Shown here piece after piece: positions 1-12,200 of a stretch of 64,000 nucleotides of DNA. Made by a program: the position numbers and the translations under genes. This DNA is from Anaerolineae bacterium (GTDB lineage: Bacteria; Chloroflexota; Anaerolineae; 4572-78; J111), in the NCBI GenBank assembly GCA_016931895.1, contig JAFGDY010000053.1, positions 1-64,000 on the forward strand, in the 5' to 3' direction. The notes under the pieces are model-generated. The model searched no databases. It saw only the letters and a program-made list of their open reading frames with translations, and was not told where the DNA came from. Positions within the stretch are counted from its first letter, which is position 1, and each line of letters begins with the position of its first letter.

Positions 1-65
1 TAGTTTGAAACCGTTACTTTCAGTAACAATGGTGGATATGTCATTCGACGCCGCTACGCTTACAG

Positions 66-107
66 GAGAAATCTCCTCAAAACCGTACCTGTAGAAGGAG
101 ATTTCTC
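66..107. repeat. 12-bp perfect inverted repeat
   Basis: GAGAAATCTCCT at 66-77 is matched by its exact reverse complement AGGAGATTTCTC at 96-107, with an 18-nt spacer. No convincing reading frame covers positions 1-224. The stretch may be the end of a transcript that starts left of the window and stops at the terminator at 225-265. Its function is unknown. Confidence 0.6.
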
Positions 108-224
108 GGCCTGTGGCCTCAAAATGACCTTAGCTTGTCGCTCCACAAAAGTATCGGTCTCATTCTGTTTTTAGTATAGAATGACATACCCGTATAGGTG
201 GCAACTTGGGTTAAGAAATAAATC

Positions 225-265
225 AACAGGCCCTGCTGTTTTGTTCAGCAGGGCCTGTTTTTTTC
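225..265 (+). terminator. Strong intrinsic terminator
   Basis: A perfect 14-bp stem (AACAGGCCCTGCTG at 225-238, complement at 246-259) closes a 7-nt loop and runs directly into a T tract on the plus strand. This is a textbook Rho-independent terminator. It must serve a plus-strand transcript that begins left of the window, because no plus-strand gene lies between 1 and 225. Confidence 0.9.
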
Positions 266-965
266 TATGTGCCCCCAGCGCGAGTGTTGGCAATTTATAT
301 TGCCGCGATTAAAATCGCCAGGTTCCCACCTCACCCGACTGTGGGTTGAACGAAACGGAAAAGACGATGGTGGTTAAAGTTGGCATCCGCGGGTGGGCTG
401 GAATAATTTCAAAAAAAGAAAGAGAAATTATTCAACCCCACCATTCTAGAAACAGCCAGGCCGTCGAGACTTTTAACAAAAATTCAATCGTAAAGCCGTC
501 AAAAAGCTTGCGCCGCGCCTGCCGGTCAAATTTTATTAAAATCAGCCGCAGGAGAGCCAAATGTAAAGGCCTGTCTGTCTGTAACTTTGCCCGGTGACAG
601 GAGGCTTGGTTCATAAACAACAGGGGTAAAGAGCAAACGCACCAATCGCCGTTGTTTATGGCCAAAGTCTTAAGCCGCAAAAATTAGCTCCACCGGCTCA
701 CTTTGGGCCGATTTTAGAATAGCCGTTTCGCCGAAATCCGTTTCCTTTCTATCGTTGAACCTGGGTGAAGATGTAAACACACTAAACCTATTTTAGCATA
801 TACCCATCCCAGAATTTTGTCTAATTTTAAACAACTGGACGGAAAAACCGGGGCCGGAAAGAGTAAGGAGGTCTGGGCGGACGGGAACCTGCTTGTCCGC
901 CCAGAACCCCTCACGCCCAACTAAGGTTGGGAGCGAAGTCTTGGTTTTGTTGCTACTTAAGCGGC
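266..965. other. Gene-free stretch with two hairpins
   Basis: I see no credible protein or RNA gene here; the open frames have no family-like composition and no ribosome binding sites. Two structures stand out. One is a 19-bp imperfect inverted repeat (392-410 with 424-442, two mismatches, A-rich loop). The other is a perfect 11-bp stem TCTGGGCGGAC (872-882) with its complement at 895-905. The second lies 60 nt downstream of the minus-strand sigma gene and could help end its transcript, although the T tract is poor. Confidence 0.55.
392..442. repeat. 19-bp imperfect inverted repeat
   Basis: GGTGGGCTGGAATAATTTC at 392-410 pairs with 424-442 across 19 positions with two mismatches, enclosing a 13-nt purine-rich loop. 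It has no flanking T tract on either strand, so it is not an ordinary terminator. It could be a remnant of a small non-autonomous element or a structured RNA segment. Confidence 0.55.
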
Positions 966-1547
966 TTACACCGCCAAAACAGCCATTTGCCGTAAATGGC
1001 GCACGCCTCTACTTTTGTGCTGGCGCACCAGCGCTTCGGTAATGCCCAAAGATTGGGCAATCTCGGTGGTGCTATTGCCCCGCAAATAACCTTCCAACAC
1101 CTGGCGCCTGTTCTGCGAGAGCCTGGCCAAACCGGCGTGCAACGAGTCCTGCTGCTCTTGCTGTTCAACCACAGCTTCCAAATGCTCGTTGCTTTCAAGC
1201 TGGCTATAGGGTGTGTCGTCAAGGGGAATAAACCGCCGGGTGCGCCGCCGGGCCTCACGGATTTTGTTGCGGGCAATGCCTTTAACGTAAGCGGCAAAGG
1301 GCACGTTGAGATGGGGGCGATACTTCCCCCGCTCTACCTCCACAAATGCCGTCATCATTGCTTCCTGGAAGATGTCCATGTCAGGTTCGGCGGTGTCGTT
1401 TTGGGCCTTGATAAAGGCCAGCACCGACGCCTCGCCTGCCTGCGTGTACCATTCTTGCCAGGCTGCCGCGCGACTGGCGGAGTTGCCGTTGCTGCTTGGC
1501 AACAATCGTTTAACCAAGACTTCGTCGGACTCCGGTTGTGCTAACAT
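966..1547 (-). CDS. Sigma-70 family RNA polymerase sigma factor
   Basis: A 193-residue protein with the two-domain layout of a small (ECF-like) sigma factor. The region 2-like segment (roughly residues 55-105) contains the DIFQEAMMTAFVEVERGKY stretch and an arginine-rich end. The region 4 helix-turn-helix (roughly 145-190) reads RQVLEGYLRGNSTTEIAQSL and then a recognition helix. I chose ATG at 1547 because AAAGGAG precedes it at good spacing; a frame opening at 1616 would add 23 residues without a Shine-Dalgarno sequence. It is transcribed alone, separated from the MFS gene by about 420 bp holding a gene remnant and a structured leader. No anti-sigma gene is adjacent. Promoter targets cannot be read from the sequence. 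It lies next to the lipopeptide operon, but a regulatory link is only a guess. Confidence 0.85.
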   Translation of the reverse strand: MLAQPESDEVLVKRLLPSSNGNSASRAAAWQEWYTQAGEASVLAFIKAQNDTAEPDMDIFQEAMMTAFVEVERGKYRPHLNVPFAAYVKGIARNKIREARRRTRRFIPLDDTPYSQLESNEHLEAVVEQQEQQDSLHAGLARLSQNRRQVLEGYLRGNSTTEIAQSLGITEALVRQHKSRGVRHLRQMAVLAV

Positions 1548-1760
1548 CAGCACGCTCCTTTCTATAGGGCTAATAGAATAGGTCTTCCACCATCTGGTCC
1601 AACGAAAAAGGGGCACATATTTAGTTGTTAAGGTCGGTGAAACGTGTGGGTCTCACCGGGAGGACACGTACCTCCCTATATGTTACATGCCGTCCGCCGC
1701 CATTTTGTGACAGGCTTTCCAGATTTACTTGACATCTTGGCCAACGTACGGCAACTTTCC

Positions 1761-1789
1761 ATTATAGGCATAAGCCGGGGATCGGGCAA
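1761..1789 (-). promoter_or_regulatory. Possible promoter of the sigma gene, structured leader
   Basis: On the minus strand, TTGCCC (1789-1784) is followed after 17 nt by a perfect TATAAT (1766-1761). The leader down to the ATG at 1547 would be about 210 nt. It carries two short inverted repeats, CGGTGA/TCACCG at 1635-1658 and GGGAGG/CCTCCC at 1658-1676. The -35 box matches only 4 of 6 bases, so confidence is limited. Confidence 0.35.
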
Positions 1790-1790
1790 A

Positions 1791-1976
1791 TTAAATCGGC
1801 TGCGCCTTAACCATCTGGGTTGCAGTGCGGCCTGCCTCGCAAAGCAAGGCTATGCCGCCGCCACTCAGCGGCCGGTCGGTATCTTCTATCTCAAACAGCA
1901 GTTGACCATCTCCCCTAATATTTTTGAGAGCGCGTACCCTGCAAAATAGTTTATAGTTATGCCAGTTTAGACGATC
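1791..1976 (-). pseudogene. C-terminal remnant of a LamG/DUF1080-like beta-sandwich protein
   Basis: Reading the minus strand from 1976 to the TAA at 1791-1793 gives a 61-residue open stretch containing WHNYKL, GDGQLLFEIEDTDRPL, GGGIALLCEAGR and a QPI end. This spacing is typical of the last strands of concanavalin-like (LamG/DUF1080-type) carbohydrate-binding or hydrolase domains. An in-frame TAG at 1977-1979 blocks it upstream, and there is no start codon or ribosome binding site. It therefore looks like the tail of a gene whose body was lost. It begins just at the end of the MFS gene and overlaps its last codons in another frame, which suggests a deletion or rearrangement joined the operon's 3' end to an older gene. 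The family assignment is by pattern memory, not search. Confidence 0.6.
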
Positions 1977-3277
1977 CTATCCGGCAGTTCATCCTCTACC
2001 CGGCGTAAATGCGAATACTGGTAAGCAGCAAAAGTGACCAGTATCCCGCTGAGGCCCATCGCCACCAGCATCAAGCCTATCCCCCGGCCTGGCCCAACGC
2101 CCAGCAGCGCCCCCAAACTTGCGGCCAAAGGGCCGTTTAGATTCAGCAAAGGCTCAAAAACGCGGTCGGCCAGTATGCCTGCTAAAAAATAACCCAGCGG
2201 CAATGTTGACCAGGCAATCAGGCGCCGTACCGCAAAAACCCGTCCTTGTGTGCCGGAGGGGACCTTCTTTTGCCAGATCGCCTGGCTACAACCCATCAAG
2301 ATGGGTAAGCTAAAAAAGTAGAAAAAGGTAGCGGCGGTGATGAGGTTCACCGAGGGAGCTATTCCGGCCACCAGCAAACATACAGCCTGCATCAGTTGTG
2401 CCCCGTAAACGCCATTAATAAGCCGTCGCGGTCCGCCCCATACGCTCATCACCAGGCCCCCCAATAGCATACCGCTTCCTCCCAGCGAGATAACCGTCCC
2501 GACGATGGTGACGGAAGAAAAAGATAGCAACAAAGGTATAAATAATACCTGGATGGTCCCCACCCCCAGATTGCCAAAAGCAATCAGAATCTGCATGCTC
2601 AATAGGCCGGGGCGCGCAGCAATGTATTGCCAGCCGTAGGCGACTTTGGATATAAATGAATCTATGATAGCCTGACCGCTGACCGAAGATTTTACTTTTG
2701 GAAAACGGATAACAAGCAGGATGGACACAGCCACAAGAAATGTGGCAAAATCCAGCAGAAGCACGCCCGTTAATTGAATGGTCACCAGGAGAAGGCCGCC
2801 CAATACCGGGGCCACTAACTGGGCAGCGGCCATATTTATGTTGGTCAGGCCGCTGGCCCGGCCAAAGTGTTGTTTTGGCAGCAACAAGGTTGTGGTGGCC
2901 ACGTAAGCGGGCCATTGAAAAGCCTCGGCAATGGAACTAACACTGGCCGTAAGGTAAAGGTGCCAGACCTCAAGACGATCAAAAATCAACAGTCCTACTA
3001 CACAACCCGTTGCCAGCGCTGCCGCCGAATCGCTAAGGATCATCACCCAGCGGCGGCTCCGGCGGTCGGCTACCACGCCGGCCCAGGGAGAAATCAAAAT
3101 GCCGGGTAGGTAGGCGCATAACAATACCAAACCAAGTTGCGTGGCTGCGCCGGTTTGCTGAAAAATCCAGATGCCCAGCGCGAAACGGGTCAACCCGGAG
3201 CCAATGAGCGAAACCAGTTGCCCAAACCAGACCAGGCCAAAAACCTGCCATCCCGGCAGCATTGCGTGTTGGCGCAT
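1967..3277 (-). CDS. MFS efflux transporter (EntS/MFS_3-like)
   Basis: A 436-residue polytopic membrane protein with about 12 hydrophobic segments. The signature loop GVVADRRSRRWVM between helices 2 and 3 (roughly residues 66-78) is typical of the MFS_3 group that includes enterobactin exporter EntS and many natural-product efflux pumps. It is the last gene of the biosynthetic operon, starting 5 nt after the stop of the PKS/NRPS gene, so translation is probably coupled; no strong Shine-Dalgarno is visible. A role in exporting the lipopeptide or giving self-resistance follows from position, not from sequence. An alternative start four codons in (MLPGW) is possible. The gene's 3' end abuts an unrelated gene remnant and no clear terminator follows. 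Confidence 0.85.
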   Translation of the reverse strand: MRQHAMLPGWQVFGLVWFGQLVSLIGSGLTRFALGIWIFQQTGAATQLGLVLLCAYLPGILISPWAGVVADRRSRRWVMILSDSAAALATGCVVGLLIFDRLEVWHLYLTASVSSIAEAFQWPAYVATTTLLLPKQHFGRASGLTNINMAAAQLVAPVLGGLLLVTIQLTGVLLLDFATFLVAVSILLVIRFPKVKSSVSGQAIIDSFISKVAYGWQYIAARPGLLSMQILIAFGNLGVGTIQVLFIPLLLSFSSVTIVGTVISLGGSGMLLGGLVMSVWGGPRRLINGVYGAQLMQAVCLLVAGIAPSVNLITAATFFYFFSLPILMGCSQAIWQKKVPSGTQGRVFAVRRLIAWSTLPLGYFLAGILADRVFEPLLNLNGPLAASLGALLGVGPGRGIGLMLVAMGLSGILVTFAAYQYSHLRRVEDELPDRIV

Positions 3278-3282
3278 CTAAA

Positions 3283-6200
3283 TTATTTTGGCTTTCTCAC
3301 AGATGGAGCCAAGTAAGCATTCAGGTGCGTGGCTAAAACTTGCACGTGCGGCTCCTCAAGCAGGGTGTAGTGATTACCGGGCAGTTTATGGATTTCAACG
3401 TTGGGGGCCAGTTCAGGCCAGTCCGGCTTTTGGTTTGACCCGCTCTGAGATTCGCCGGCCTGGAAAAGCATCAGTTGTTCGGGATATGGTTGGGGTTGGT
3501 AACGATGATAAGCATGCGCATTGCTTTTGAAGACATCCCACAGGCGGTGTAACTGAGACAGATCGGCTTCCTGTGGCAGTAATCCAATTTCTTTGGCTTG
3601 TTGGCCAATATACCGCATTTGTTCAGCCAAAGATAAGTCTTTCAGGTCCGCAACCGCCAGGGGGAGCGCTACCTCCCGGCCAAAGAGCGCGACCGGATCG
3701 TTAAGCAGCGTTGAGATCAATTGGGCGTCGTCAGGCAGTTCGTCTACCGATTCGGCGGCGTAACTATCAACAAGGGCCAGCGCCGCTACCGATTGACCTT
3801 GCCGGGTCAACTGTTGGGCCATTTCAAAAGCGATGATCCCGCCAAAAGACCAGCCGCCAAGCTGATACGGACCGTCAGGTTGAACCGTCCGGATCACGTC
3901 AATATAATGAGCGGCCATCTCTTCTATGGTAGGCAAAGGTGATTGCGCGCCGTCAAGCCCCACGGCTTGCAGGCCATAAAAAGGTTGGTCCGGTTCCAGA
4001 TGCCGGGCCAACCCGGCATAACAGAGCACATTGCCGCCCATGGGGTGGATGCAAAAAAACGGCGGCCGCCGGCCTGTTGGTTGGATGGGAACCAGGGCCG
4101 ACCATGGTTTGTTTCCGGGCTGCTGGCGGATGAAACGCGCCAGTTGTTCGATGGTTGCTTTCTGAAAAAGAGTGCCCAGGGCCAGGTTGGCCCCCGCTTG
4201 AGAGCCAAACCGGGCCTGGATTTGCGCCAGCAAACGGAGGGCCAGCAACGAATGGCCGCCCAGGTCAAAAAAGTCATCCCGCACCCCAATGGGCCGAACA
4301 GCCAGCACCTCTTCCCAAATTTGGACCAGTTGCAGTTCCAGCGTGTCGCGGGGGGCCACAAATTGCGCCGGCGTATCCTGGCGTGAGCGGTCCGGCGCGG
4401 GTAAAGCGCGGCGGTCAATTTTGCCGTTGGGCGTTAAAGACAGCGCCTCCAGCATGACAAAATCTGATGGGATCATGTACGAAGGCAACTTATCCCGGAG
4501 AAAATGACGAAACTCTGTAGTTGCAGTGTCTGTTGGTTGATCTAACACAAGATAGGCCACCAACCGGCTATCCTCGGGCCGGTCTTGCCGGGCCACCACC
4601 ACGCATTGTTGAACCGCCGGATGTTGGCGCAATGTTGTTTCAATTTCACCCGGCTCAACCCGAAAACCCCGCACTTTGAGTTGATGATCCACACGTCCTA
4701 AAAATTCAATGATTCCGTTGGATTGGTAGCGGGCCAGATCGCCGGTTTTGTACAGAACGCGCGGCTTTTCTTCATCCTTCAGCTTTCCGTCTTCATCCTT
4801 CACAAAAGGATTGGGGATGAATTTTTGCGCCGTCAGCTCAAGTTGGTTGAGATACCCCCGCGCCAGGCTCGCCCCGCCAAGATGCAACTCGCCGGGCGCA
4901 CCAACGGGCACCGGATTGAGTTGCTCATCAAGAATATAGGCCCAGGTATTGGCAATGGGCCGGCCAATGGGCATCACCGGCTGGCCGTTGTCCGCTTGGC
5001 ACGTCCACCAGGTGGCATCAATGCACGCCTCGGTAGGGCCATAGAGGTTGTGCAATTTTACATCCAGTTTGGCCCACAATTGTTTGGCCAGGTCAACCGG
5101 CAGGGCCTCGCCGCCGCAGAAAATGTGGCGCAGCGATCCGCAGCGGGCCAGGTCATCATCGGCCACCAACAGCCGCAATAACGATGGAACCAGTTGCAAA
5201 ATGGTAATCTGTTGCTCAACGATGCATTGCACCAGATAGGCGCTGTCCTGATGCCCACCGGGTTTGACCAGCACCAGTTGCGCCCCCACCAACAGCGGGG
5301 CGTAGAATTCCCAAATGGCGGCGTCAAAACTGAAGGGTGTTTTCTGCAAAACCTTATCCGCAGCGGTTAGCGAAAAGGTATGTTGAAACCAGGCCATGTG
5401 GTTACAAATGGCCCGGTGGGTCAGCATTACGCCCTTGGGTTGGCCGGTTGAGCCGGAGGTGTAAATAACATAGGCCAGGTTCTCCGAGGCAACCGCACCG
5501 GTGGGATTGGATTGTTTTTCTTGAGCGATGGTGTCCCAATCGCTATCCAGGCAGATGAGGTGGGCTTGCTGTTTGGGCAAGTTTGGCCGGAGCCGTTGTT
5601 GGGTCAGTAGAACGGGCGCTTGGGCATCGGCCAGCATAAAGGCCAGGCGTTGGGGGGGATAGGCCGGGTCCAGGGGCACGTAAGCGCCGCCGGCCTTGAG
5701 CACGGCCAGCAGAGCGATCACCATCTCCGGCGACCGTTCCAGGCACAAACCGACCAGAACATCGGGGCCAATACCCAGAGCTTGCAGGTGATGGGCCAAC
5801 TGGTTGGCTTTGGCATTCAACTCGTGATACGTCAACTGTTGATCTTCAAACACAACAGCTACCGCCTCTGGTGTTTGTTTCGCTTGTTTTTCAAACAACC
5901 GGTGCAAGCATTTGTCTTGCCGGGGAAAGCTAACCTGGGTGTTATTCCATTCTTCTAAAATTTGCTGCCGTTCCGTTTGGGTGAGTAAAGATACAGATAG
6001 GGGACTCTGTTGCAGGCCGGTGGCGGCGATATGGGTTAGCATGGTTTCAATATTGCTCAAAATGCGGCGGATGGCGGTTGCCTCAAACCGGCTTTCATCA
6101 TAGCCAATCTCCACCGCCAATTCCGCGCCCGGCAAAACAATCAAATTGAGCGGGTAATTGGTTTTTTGTGACAAATGGATCTCATCAATCGGCAGGGCCT

Positions 6201-9200
6201 CTTGCCACTCCGCCAACGAAGCGGCCAGGGGGAAGTTTTGAAAAACAAGCAGGCTTTCAAATAGGGGCGTACCGCGTGGAACGTCGCTCCAGCCCTGAAT
6301 TTCAACTAAAGAGGTGTAGGCGTACTGTTCCTCTGCCATAAGCTGAGTTTGCAGGTTTTGCAACCATAACAAGAGCGATGTTTCGCCCGTTATCTGCGCC
6401 CGCACCGGCAGCGTATTGATGAATAAACCCACCATCGCCTCAACGCCGGTCAGGGCGGGCGGACGCCCCGAAACCGTCACGCCAAAAACCACATCCTTTT
6501 CGCCGCTGTAAACGCCAAGCAGCAGCGCCCATACGCCCTGAATCACGGAATTCAGGGTCAATTTATGCTGTCGCGCCAGAGACTGGAGCGCCGTTGTGGT
6601 TGAGGCCGGTAACCGGAGATGCTGCTTTTCGTAACGCCCGGCCGGATCGCCTCGGCGTTTGGGGCCGGTATCGCCCGGCAACCGGGTGGGGGCGCTGAAT
6701 CCTTGCAGCATTTTGTGCCACAATGTCTCGGCTTTGGCTGCGTCTTGCTGTTGAAGCCAGGCAATATAATCCGCATAAGGGCGCGGCGGGTCAAGCAGTG
6801 GTAACGTTTGGGCCTGGCTGAACGCCTGGTAAAAGAAAAAGACTTCTTTGAGAATGAGGGGAATGCACCAGCCGTCCAGCAAAATGTGGTGGTGGCTCCA
6901 GATGAAACGATACTTCTTCTGGCCCAGCCGGATCAGGGCGCAGCGCGTTAATGGGGCTTGGTCAAAGGCAAAACCCCGGCGGCGGTCGGCGTCGAGCAAC
7001 GTTTGTAACTCGGCTTGTTGTTGCGGGGCCGGCATCTCCCGCCAATCAAGCTCAATCCAGGGCAGCTTAACATTTTGCCGCACGATTTGCAGGGGTTCTT
7101 TTTGATTTTCCCACACAAAAAACGTGCGCAAAACCGGATGGCGGTTAATCACCTGCTGCCAGGCTTGCCGAAAAGCGACTGTGTTCAGTGAAGTATCAAA
7201 CGTACAGCTAAATTGCTCAAAATAAACCGCCGAGTCCGGATCAAACAACGTGTGGAAAAGCATCCCTTGCTGCGTGGGAGCCAGCGAATAAACGGCTTCA
7301 GCATGGGCCGGCAGTTCTGGTTCCAAATCTGTTGGTATTTCCGGCATAACAGGTTGGCTGAATTGATGTGTTTTCGGCGAGTCTTCTTCAGCGGGTAGCA
7401 CCGGGGCCATTTCCGCAACCGCAGCCAACTCGGCGATGGTGTGATATTGAAATAGTTGTTGCGGCGTTACCCGCAGCCCGGCCTGATAAGCGCGGGTGAT
7501 GATTTGAATGGCCACAATCGAGTGCCCGCCCAGTTCAAAAAAATCATCGTGGATGCCCACTTTTTCCAGCCCTAACACGTCGGCCCAAAGTTGGGCCAGC
7601 AGTTTTTCGGTGGGAGTTTGGGGGGGGACAAAATCAGCCGTAGATTTGAGATTCGCCGGGCCGGGCATGGGCAGCGCCCGATAATCGGTTTTGCCGTTGG
7701 GGGTCAGGGGAATGTCATCCAGGTTCACGAAAATGGCCGGGAGCATATAATCGGGCAATTTATCGCGCAGAAAGCGGTGGAGTTCGCCCGTGGCCGGAGG
7801 TTCCGATTGAGTGGAAACAATGTAGGCGACCAATTGCGGGCCGGTGGGCGTATCCTGATCTACCACCACGCTCTGCCTCACTTGCGGGTGTTGGTTGATC
7901 GCCGCTTCCACGTCGCCCAATTCAATGCGGAATCCCCGGATTTTGACCTGCCGGTCAATGCGTCCCAGGTATTCAAGGGAGCCGTCGGCCCGGTAGCGGG
8001 CCAGATCACCGGTTTGGTAAAGGATGGATGTTTTGTTTTCGTCGTCCAGGAAGGGGTTGGGGATAAATTTTTCAGCCGTCAGCGCGGGCCGGTTGAGATA
8101 GCCTCGGGCAACCCCGGCCCCGCCCACGTAAAGCTCTCCGACCACGCCTATGGGTACAGGTTGCCGGGTTTGATCTAAAATGTAGACCTGCAAGTCCGGG
8201 ATTGGCGTGCCGATAGGACTGCCTGAGGTGGTTTTTAAATCTTTGGTGGTTAGGGGCTGATAGGTGACATGAACGGTTGTTTCGGTGATGCCGTACATAT
8301 TGACCAATTGGGGCGCTTGGTCGCCGTGCCGTTCAAACCAGGGGGTCAAGCTTTGTGGTTCAAGCGCCTCGCCGCCAAAAATAACCCGGCGCAGGGCCAA
8401 ATTGGGATTGGCTCCCAGTGTTTCCTCTGTTTGGATCAGTTGCCGGAAAGCGGAGGGGGTCTGGTTGAGAACCGTCACCTGTTCCTTGGCCAGTAATTTG
8501 TAAAACGCCGCAGGCGACCGGCTTATCCAATAGGGGACCACCACCAACCGGCCGCCGTACAAAAGCGCGCCCCACAGTTCCCAAACCGAAAAGTCAAAGG
8601 CGTAACTGTGGAATAACGTCCACACATCCCGGTGGTCAAAGTTGAACCAGCCCTGGGTTGCCTCAAATAGACGGGAGATATTGCCGTGGGTGACCACAAC
8701 GCCTTTGGGTTCGCCGGTTGAGCCGGAAGTGTAGATAACATAAGCCGCATTTTCCGGCGAGATAATAGTGGTGGGGTTTTGCTTGCTGTGCCGGGCGATG
8801 AGGGGCCAATCGGTATCAAGATAAACAAAACCGGTTTCACGGGGGGGCAACTTCTCGGCCAGTGCTTGTTGGGTTAATACAAGCGGGGCCTGGGTATCGG
8901 CCAGGATAAAGGCCAGCCGTTCCGGCGGGAGAGCCGGGTCTAACGGCACATAGGCACCGCCGGCTTTGAGAATGCCCAACAAGCCAACAACCAGGTCCAG
9001 AGATCGCTCAACGTACAGCGCCACCAAAACTTCGGGGCCAACGCCCAGGGTTTGCAAGTGATGGGCCACCTGGTTGGCTCTGGCATTCAACTCGTGATAC
9101 GTCAACTGTTGATCTTCAAACACAAGGGCTACCGCCTCCGGTGTTCTTTCTACCTGCGCTGCAAATAGTTCAGGCAGGTTTGATTGCGGATAGGCGACCG

Positions 9201-12200
9201 GCGGATTGTTGAAGTCTACCAGTAATTGGTGACGCTCTGCCGGGGTTAGCAATGGAAGTTGGGCAATGGGTTGGTGGGGGTCAACAACAATAGCCTGCAA
9301 CAACGTTTCAAAATGGCCCAAGATGCGGGCAATGGTGGCGTCTTCAAATAACGTGCAATCGTAATCGCAATCCAGGGCCAGTTGCCCGTCGTCCAGTTCG
9401 GTGGCATGCAGGCTGATTTCGTGCGCCACAAAATTGATTGGCTCCGAAAACCATTCGGCTTCCAATTCAAATACCTCCGGCATGGGGATCGGCGGGTTCA
9501 TATTAAAAATGGTGGTTGCCAGGGGAGAGGGGCTATTTTTACGCTTAAAGAGATGATCCAACAACCGGGCATAGGGGTAGTCATGGTGTTCGTAGGCGTC
9601 GAGCAGAAGCTCTCGGGTTTTAGCCAGATGCGCGGCAAAGGTGGTTGGGCCGGTCAAATAACTGCGGATGGGCAGTTGGTTGGCGCAAAAACCCACCATC
9701 GTTTCGCTGCCCTCCAGCGTTCGTCCCGAGGTGGGAATATCAACGCGGACATCATCTTGACCCGTCAGCCGGTGCAGCAACACAATGTAGGCCGCGAGCA
9801 GGGTCATAAATAGGGTGCAGTTATGTTCCAGTCCCACCTGCCTGAGTTTACGGCCAAGATGAGCCGGCAAGCGCACCGATTTTCTACGCCCGCGGTATGT
9901 TCTAATCGCCGGGCGCGGGTGGTCGGTGGGCAGGTTCAACACCGGGATCGAGTTGGCAAATTGGGCCAGCCAGTAAGCTTCGTGGGCGGCCATTGCTTTG
10001 GTTTGGTTTTGTTGGGCCAGCCACTCGGCGTAGGTTCTAAATTGCATGGGCGGGTCCCATTGAATTTGGCGCCCCTGGCAAATGGCCGAATAACGCGCGC
10101 CCAGTTCTTGCATTAACACCCCCGCCGACCAGCCGTCGGCCACAATGTGGTGGGCCGTGAGCGCGGCCACATGCCGGTTTGCCGCCAGTTTGAGCAGGCC
10201 GGCCCGGAAAAGCGGGCCGCGGGTCAGGTCGAATAGGTGCCGGCTCTCGGCGTTGAGCCATGCGGTGGCTTTGGCCTCGTGTTCCGGCTCCGGTACATTT
10301 GAATAATCGGTCAGGGAGAGTTCAACCGGCCAGGTTGACCAAATTTCTTGAAATTGACCGTCGCTGCTGATGGTGGTGCGCAACGCTTCGTGCCGGGCGA
10401 CCACTTGCTGAACGGCCTGCTGCATCGCCTCTAGCCGGAGCGGCCCGCGCAATTGAAGCCCCACGCACATATTGTAGGCCAACGAGCCGCCCTCCCAGAG
10501 TTGGGCCAACGCCCACAACTGCTTTTGCGCTTCGGTCAGCGGTACTCGCCGGATGACCTGCGGGTCCGGCTCGTTTTGAGGTGTGACGCGGGCCGGTGGT
10601 GGGGGGGTGGTTGGGCCGGCGGGCGATGGCGGCGAAGATTCGATGGCCTGGCCGGCCGGTTGTGGCAAAAATCCGCCCGCGCGCAACTCGTCAATACTGG
10701 CTGTGACCGCCTGAATGATGGCAGCCAGGTCGTCATCGGTGTGAGCCGTAGAGAGGAAACAGGCTCTTCCTTCCCACACGTAGATGCCTTTTTCCAGCAA
10801 ATGATAAAACAGCAAATCCATATTGCCGCTAAATTCAAACCGAAACAGTGAGCCAAAATGAGCCACCCGGATTGGAACATGATTTTGACTAAAATAGTTA
10901 TTGAGGGTGGCAACCAGTTGGTCTGTCTGCCGGTTCAACCGCGCCTGCAATTGGGGGCCTTGCGTTTTTATATGCTGCAACGTGGCTCGCGCGGCAGCCA
11001 TGGCCAGCGGATGCTTGCAAAACGTGCCGGCAAAAAACGTAGTTTCGGCTCCAGGATAGGAATTATCGCCATATTGCCACATGCCGCCGTCAACGCCGTC
11101 CAAATATTCGGCCCGGCCCGCCACCACGCCAATGGGCATGCCGCCGCCGATAATTTTACCGTAGGTAGCCATATCCGCCGTAACGCCAAACCAGGCCTGC
11201 GCCCCACCGGGATGAATGCGAAACCCGGTGATGATCTCGTCAAAGATCAGGGCGATATTGTTGTTGGTGGTAAATTGGCGCAGTTGGTGCAGAAACTCCC
11301 GCGGCTGCAAATCCGGCTGCCGGCTCTGCACGGGCGAAACCAACACCGCGGCCAGTTGGTCGGCGTGCCTTTGCAGCACGTCTAATGATTGGGGGCTGCC
11401 GTAATCCAGCACCAACACATCGGCCACCATGTTGGGCGATATGCCGGGCAACACCGGTATTCCGGCCGGGTCCTCGGTTCCGTTCCGGGCCATGGCCAGG
11501 GTGCCGTCAAAATGACCGTGATAAGCGCCGGCAAACATCGCCACTTTGGGCCGGCCTGTGGCCGCGCGGGCCAGGCGCAGCGCCGTCATCACCGCTTCGG
11601 TGCCGGAATTACAAAAGATGACCCGCGCCATGCCGGTCAGCTCGCTGATGAGTTCCGCGACCTCCCCGGCCAGTTTTGTTTGCGGGCCAAGTTGCATGCC
11701 TTGTTGCAGTTGGGCTTGCAGGGCGGCGGTGATAAAATTAGGCCGGTGGCCAAATAGGTTAACGCCAAAACCCATCGTCAGGTCAATGTACTCGTTGCCG
11801 TCAACGTCCCACATCCGGGCGCCTTCCGCCCGTTGGCCGACAATGGGGTACAACATTTCTTTGATGGAAAAACGAAAACCGGCGGAGGCTCGATTATCGG
11901 CCAGCACCGGGCGATAACGCTGGGTAAGTTGTTTTGATTGGGGCGTGCGTTGGGTATAACGCTCAACCAGCGCGGCCAGATGATCCGCTTGCTGTGGGGT
12001 CAGGTGAGGGGACGGCGTTTTCGCCACCTGTGGAATAGGAAAAGGCAGCGCGCTTGAGGCCGCAGGCAGCATTGGCATTTGCGCCAGGGCTGGGCGAACT
12101 TCATTAACGGCGGGCGTTTGGGGCAGCTCCGGCGCGGAACGACGACCCCGCAGTACCTCTAACTGTTGTGCCATCAGTTGCGACATGGTTTCAAGCTGCT

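Noticed and set aside
346-920. Open frames at 346-597, 432-680 and 714-920 as small genes
   Set aside because: No family-like sequence, no Shine-Dalgarno, and they overlap each other on opposite strands.
1644-1949. Plus-strand 101-codon frame
   Set aside because: It lies over the minus-strand beta-sandwich remnant, whose translation is far more protein-like.
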